A DNA stretch of 15,507 bases from Gemmataceae bacterium (GTDB lineage Bacteria > Planctomycetota > Planctomycetia > Gemmatales > Gemmataceae), in the NCBI GenBank assembly GCA_017853285.1, contig JAFMJU010000019.1, positions 1-15,507 on the forward strand. The letters run 5' to 3'. Below, in pieces: positions 13,057 to 15,507 of this stretch; positions within the stretch are counted from its first letter, which is position 1; every line of letters begins with the position of its first letter. Below the pieces are notes generated by a model. The model did no database searches, was not told where the DNA came from, and saw nothing but the letters and a program-made list of their open reading frames with translations. A program made the position numbers and the translations under genes.

Positions 13057-14634
13057 TCATTGCCACCTCCTGGCTTCCAGAACCTTGGTGGCCGCGAAAA
13101 GTGACAGCACGGCCAGGCTGAGGTGGAATACCAGTTGGCGTGGAACCAGCTTCCCCTCCAGGGAGCTTTCCCACAGGTTGAGGAACGACACATGCTGCAG
13201 CACCGTGCTCCAGGGTGTGCCCTCAATGCCCTGGCGGAACTGCAAGATGTAGGGTGCCAGCAGCAAAATCATGGCAGTCAGCGTGAGGGCGCCTGAGATG
13301 AGCTGATTGCTGGACAGCGAACTGAGCGCCAGCCCCAAGGTGATGAAACCGGCCCCGCTGACCACCAAAGCCACCGAGTAGCTCAGCAAAGGGCGGTAGT
13401 CGAACCCGGGCTGATTCGTGACCGGCAGGGCCAGCAAGTACAGACCGAAAGGCAGCCAGATGATCAGGTAGGTGACGAGTGCGGCGAAAAACTTACCCAG
13501 AACAATGGAGGCCTCGTCCACCGGAGCCGTCAACAATACCTCCAGGGTGCCGGAGCGTTTCTCCTCGCTGAGCAGGCGCATGGTGAGCAGCGGCACGCCG
13601 AACAGCACGCACAGCACGATGAACAACTCGATCACATAATTGCCGAGGATCGGCTCCAGCACCTGGCGATCGGCCAGACGGTCCAAGAACAGGCTGTAAC
13701 TGGTCCAGGTACCCAGGGCGAACGCCATCATCACGAAGTAGGCGATTGGCGAGAGAAAAAAAGAAGCCATTTCCCTGCGAAAAATCACAACCGTCGGGCT
13801 GTCGGAGACCATGGCAAAGGAACCCAGCCCCACCAACAGGGACAGCGCGAGGATGATCCAGCCCCCGGGGATGAAATGGGTGGTGCCCTGCGCCTTCCAG
13901 ACGCCCCAGGTATGGAGGCCCGACCTGGCAACCACAGCCAGGGCCAAACCAAGGCCCACAAAACAGGCAACCCACCCCAAGCGGTTTGCGGTGTCGCTGC
14001 CAAAGCCGACAAGTCCCAGGTAGCCCAACCCGGCCACCAAACCCAGCAGCGACAGTGTGACAGGAAGTCCCAGTTGGCTGAATTCCCCACGTTCGGAGAG
14101 GACGAACAGCCACAAAATACCGAGCAATGAACCACCGGCCCCGAAAATCCCGATGAGCCGCGGGGCCCAAACCGCCGCCATACGCCCGGATGGATCTCTG
14201 GCGGCATCTCCGGAGATACCCAACGACCGCGAGGCGGACAGCGTCAACGCCAGGCCCGCCAGGGCTCCGCCCACCCCTAGCGCCCGCACATCCATCGGCA
14301 CCTTGGGGTTGACCAATGCCACAAGCCCCGCCACCAGCAGGACCGCACCCAGGCCCAGGTAGGAGAGCAGGATGATTTCGCCCTTTTCAAGTAGGGCATG
14401 CACCACAATCAGCAGGAAACCCAGCAAGGCTCCAACCAGCCCCACGGCCGGGCCGACAGGGAAGGCCCGTTCAGCGAAATGCATGGCCACGGCAAACAGC
14501 CCGACCATCACCATCACCGCGCCGCATGAACCAATGGTGGGGGGAAGCGATCTGTCTTGCGCCAGAAGATCGGACGGACCACCCGCCGGAGGTTTTTTAG
14601 GATTCAACGGATTCACCGGTTCGGACTGTTGCAT
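13057..14634 (-). CDS. ABC-2 type permease with extra N-terminal membrane region
   Basis: This is the membrane subunit of an ABC exporter-like system. The 525 residues fall into two parts. The C-terminal 245 residues (from about 282) form a GldF-like ABC-2 permease with about six membrane helices: the start VVIFRREMASFFLSPIAYF, then the motif LLSEEKRSGTLEVLLTAP (354-371), which in this family contacts the ATPase. The first 280 residues add a Pro-rich cytoplasmic start and about eight further hydrophobic segments (near 36-52, 60-82, 87-108, 117-133, 158-178, 188-211, 219-237, 255-275). A normal GldF has about 240 residues. The ATG at 14634 is 5 bases past the ATPase stop, so the two are almost certainly coupled. 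Confidence 0.88.
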   Translation of the reverse strand: MQQSEPVNPLNPKKPPAGGPSDLLAQDRSLPPTIGSCGAVMVMVGLFAVAMHFAERAFPVGPAVGLVGALLGFLLIVVHALLEKGEIILLSYLGLGAVLLVAGLVALVNPKVPMDVRALGVGGALAGLALTLSASRSLGISGDAARDPSGRMAAVWAPRLIGIFGAGGSLLGILWLFVLSERGEFSQLGLPVTLSLLGLVAGLGYLGLVGFGSDTANRLGWVACFVGLGLALAVVARSGLHTWGVWKAQGTTHFIPGGWIILALSLLVGLGSFAMVSDSPTVVIFRREMASFFLSPIAYFVMMAFALGTWTSYSLFLDRLADRQVLEPILGNYVIELFIVLCVLFGVPLLTMRLLSEEKRSGTLEVLLTAPVDEASIVLGKFFAALVTYLIIWLPFGLYLLALPVTNQPGFDYRPLLSYSVALVVSGAGFITLGLALSSLSSNQLISGALTLTAMILLLAPYILQFRQGIEGTPWSTVLQHVSFLNLWESSLEGKLVPRQLVFHLSLAVLSLFAATKVLEARRWQ

Positions 14635-14639
14635 TTTGA

Positions 14640-15507
14640 TCAGCCTCCCACAGCCTGAGGCGTTTCAGTGGAAGCCGGGCGCTTGTTTTTCCCACCGGGA
14701 AGCGCTTCGGCGTTGTTGATCTCGTTCCAGCGGTCCTGCAGGGTACGGCGACGGAAATCTATACGACGCAGGGGGAGCGAACGCTCATGCAGGGCCCGGG
14801 CCACCTCGGGACGGGGATCGAGCCCATCCGGCAAACGGACCGCGCATTCCAACCAGCCATTCTCCAGAGACTGGATTTGCATGGGATGGTAGGGAACCAA
14901 CCCCTTGAGGACGCCGATCACCGCGTTCTCCTCACCCTTTGTCTCCACCAGAAGGAGCTGATCACGCTCCAGCGCCTCCAGGCGCTGATTGAAGGCCAGG
15001 TGCCCGCGCCTGAGGATCAGCACGCGGTCAACGATTGCCTCCACCTCCACCAGCAAGTGGGAACTGAACAGGATGGTGCGATCCCTGCCGAGGTCCTTCA
15101 ACAGGGCAAGGGCGTCCTGCTTTTGGCCGGGATCCAGGCCATCGGTCGGTTCGTCCAGGATCAGCAAACGGGGGTTGGCCAGAAGCGCATCCGCCAGCCC
15201 TACCCGCTGCCGATAGCCCTTTGACAAGGTTCCGAGCAACCGTCGGCGCACGCCGGTGATTCGGCAGCGATCGATGATCGCGTCGATCTGACTGCGACGG
15301 GTTGAACGGTCCATGCCCTTCAACTGGGCGCGGTAGCCCAGATATTCTTCCACCCGCATCTCGGGATAGAGGGGGATATTTTCAGGCAGGTAGCCGATCC
15401 GACGACGCACCTCCATTGACTGGTTCAGCACATCGAATCCGTCCACCCGTGCAGTTCCCGATGTGGCGGGCAGGTAGGTGGTGAGGATGCGCATCAGCGT
15501 GGATTTG
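14640..15507 (-). CDS. ABC transporter ATP-binding protein, GldA-like (5' end outside window)
   Basis: This is the ATPase that powers the adjacent permease. The visible 288 residues begin with KSTL, the last part of Walker A, so about 40 N-terminal residues are cut off. Further landmarks: RRRIGYLPENIPLYPEM, where the Q-loop Gln is Glu as in GldA-like proteins; the signature LSKGYRQR in place of LSGGQ; Walker B LLILDEPTDGLDP with the D-loop; and the H-loop SSHLLVEVEAIVDRVLIL. The last 110 residues form a C-terminal domain ending in a Lys/Pro/Thr-rich tail. It is the first gene of the visible group, and its promoter is outside the window. Confidence 0.94.
   Translation of the reverse strand, partial: KSTLMRILTTYLPATSGTARVDGFDVLNQSMEVRRRIGYLPENIPLYPEMRVEEYLGYRAQLKGMDRSTRRSQIDAIIDRCRITGVRRRLLGTLSKGYRQRVGLADALLANPRLLILDEPTDGLDPGQKQDALALLKDLGRDRTILFSSHLLVEVEAIVDRVLILRRGHLAFNQRLEALERDQLLLVETKGEENAVIGVLKGLVPYHPMQIQSLENGWLECAVRLPDGLDPRPEVARALHERSLPLRRIDFRRRTLQDRWNEINNAEALPGGKNKRPASTETPQAVGG

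Noticed and set aside
11055..13121. 688-codon open frame on the plus strand
   Set aside because: It is antisense to the GldG-like gene, whose motif, membrane segments and ribosome binding site are clear. The translated protein is His/Gln/Gly-rich without domains.
14640..15507. Loss of ATPase activity because the Q-loop Gln is Glu and the signature is LSKGY
   Set aside because: Both are usual in GldA-like ATPases; Walker B, D-loop and H-loop are intact.

Overview
The window holds two gene groups, all on the minus strand, so transcription runs from high to low coordinates. GC is high, about 60% by eye. The source is most likely a planctomycete, perhaps of the Gemmatales. This rests on the GldA/GldG/DUF4340-type ABC cluster beside a DegT-family gene, the L16 N-terminus (MALMPKRVKFRK) and the zinc-type S14. 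It is an inference from resemblance, not a search result.

Region 1 (about 7374-15507) is a compact gene group. In order of transcription it encodes an ABC ATPase (5' end outside the window), a 525-residue ABC-2 permease with a large extra membrane region, a GldG-like auxiliary protein, an 834-residue DUF4340-type protein built from about five repeats, and a DegT/DnrJ/EryC1-family PLP aminotransferase. The gaps are 5, 55, 43 and 8 bases, which suggests one operon. The ATPase and permease would form the membrane motor. The GldG-like and DUF4340 proteins, both membrane-anchored with large soluble parts, would be its extracytoplasmic partners. The cargo is unknown. The aminotransferase may link the system to amino-sugar or surface-glycan chemistry, but only its position supports that.

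Region 2 (1-7186) is the S10-spc ribosomal protein cluster: rpsJ, rplD, rplW, rplB, rpsS, rplV, rpsC, rplP, rpmC, rpsQ, rplN, rplX, rplE, rpsN and rpsH (3' end outside the window). The order is canonical except that rplC (L3) is missing between rpsJ and rplD. A 153-base gap with a perfect 10-bp hairpin lies there instead. Other oddities are a 62-base rpsC/rplP overlap, an L29 of twice the normal length, and a possible hairpin-bridged ribosome binding site before rpsS.

The two regions are separated by 187 bases (7187-7373). This gap carries a good intrinsic terminator, an extended -10 promoter candidate close to rpsJ, and an upstream TTGACA promoter candidate. The terminator may simply end the ABC-aminotransferase transcript, or may act as an attenuator in the S10 leader. 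No gene-free stretch exceeds 300 bases. I see no tRNA, rRNA, CRISPR array, insertion sequence or plus-strand gene.
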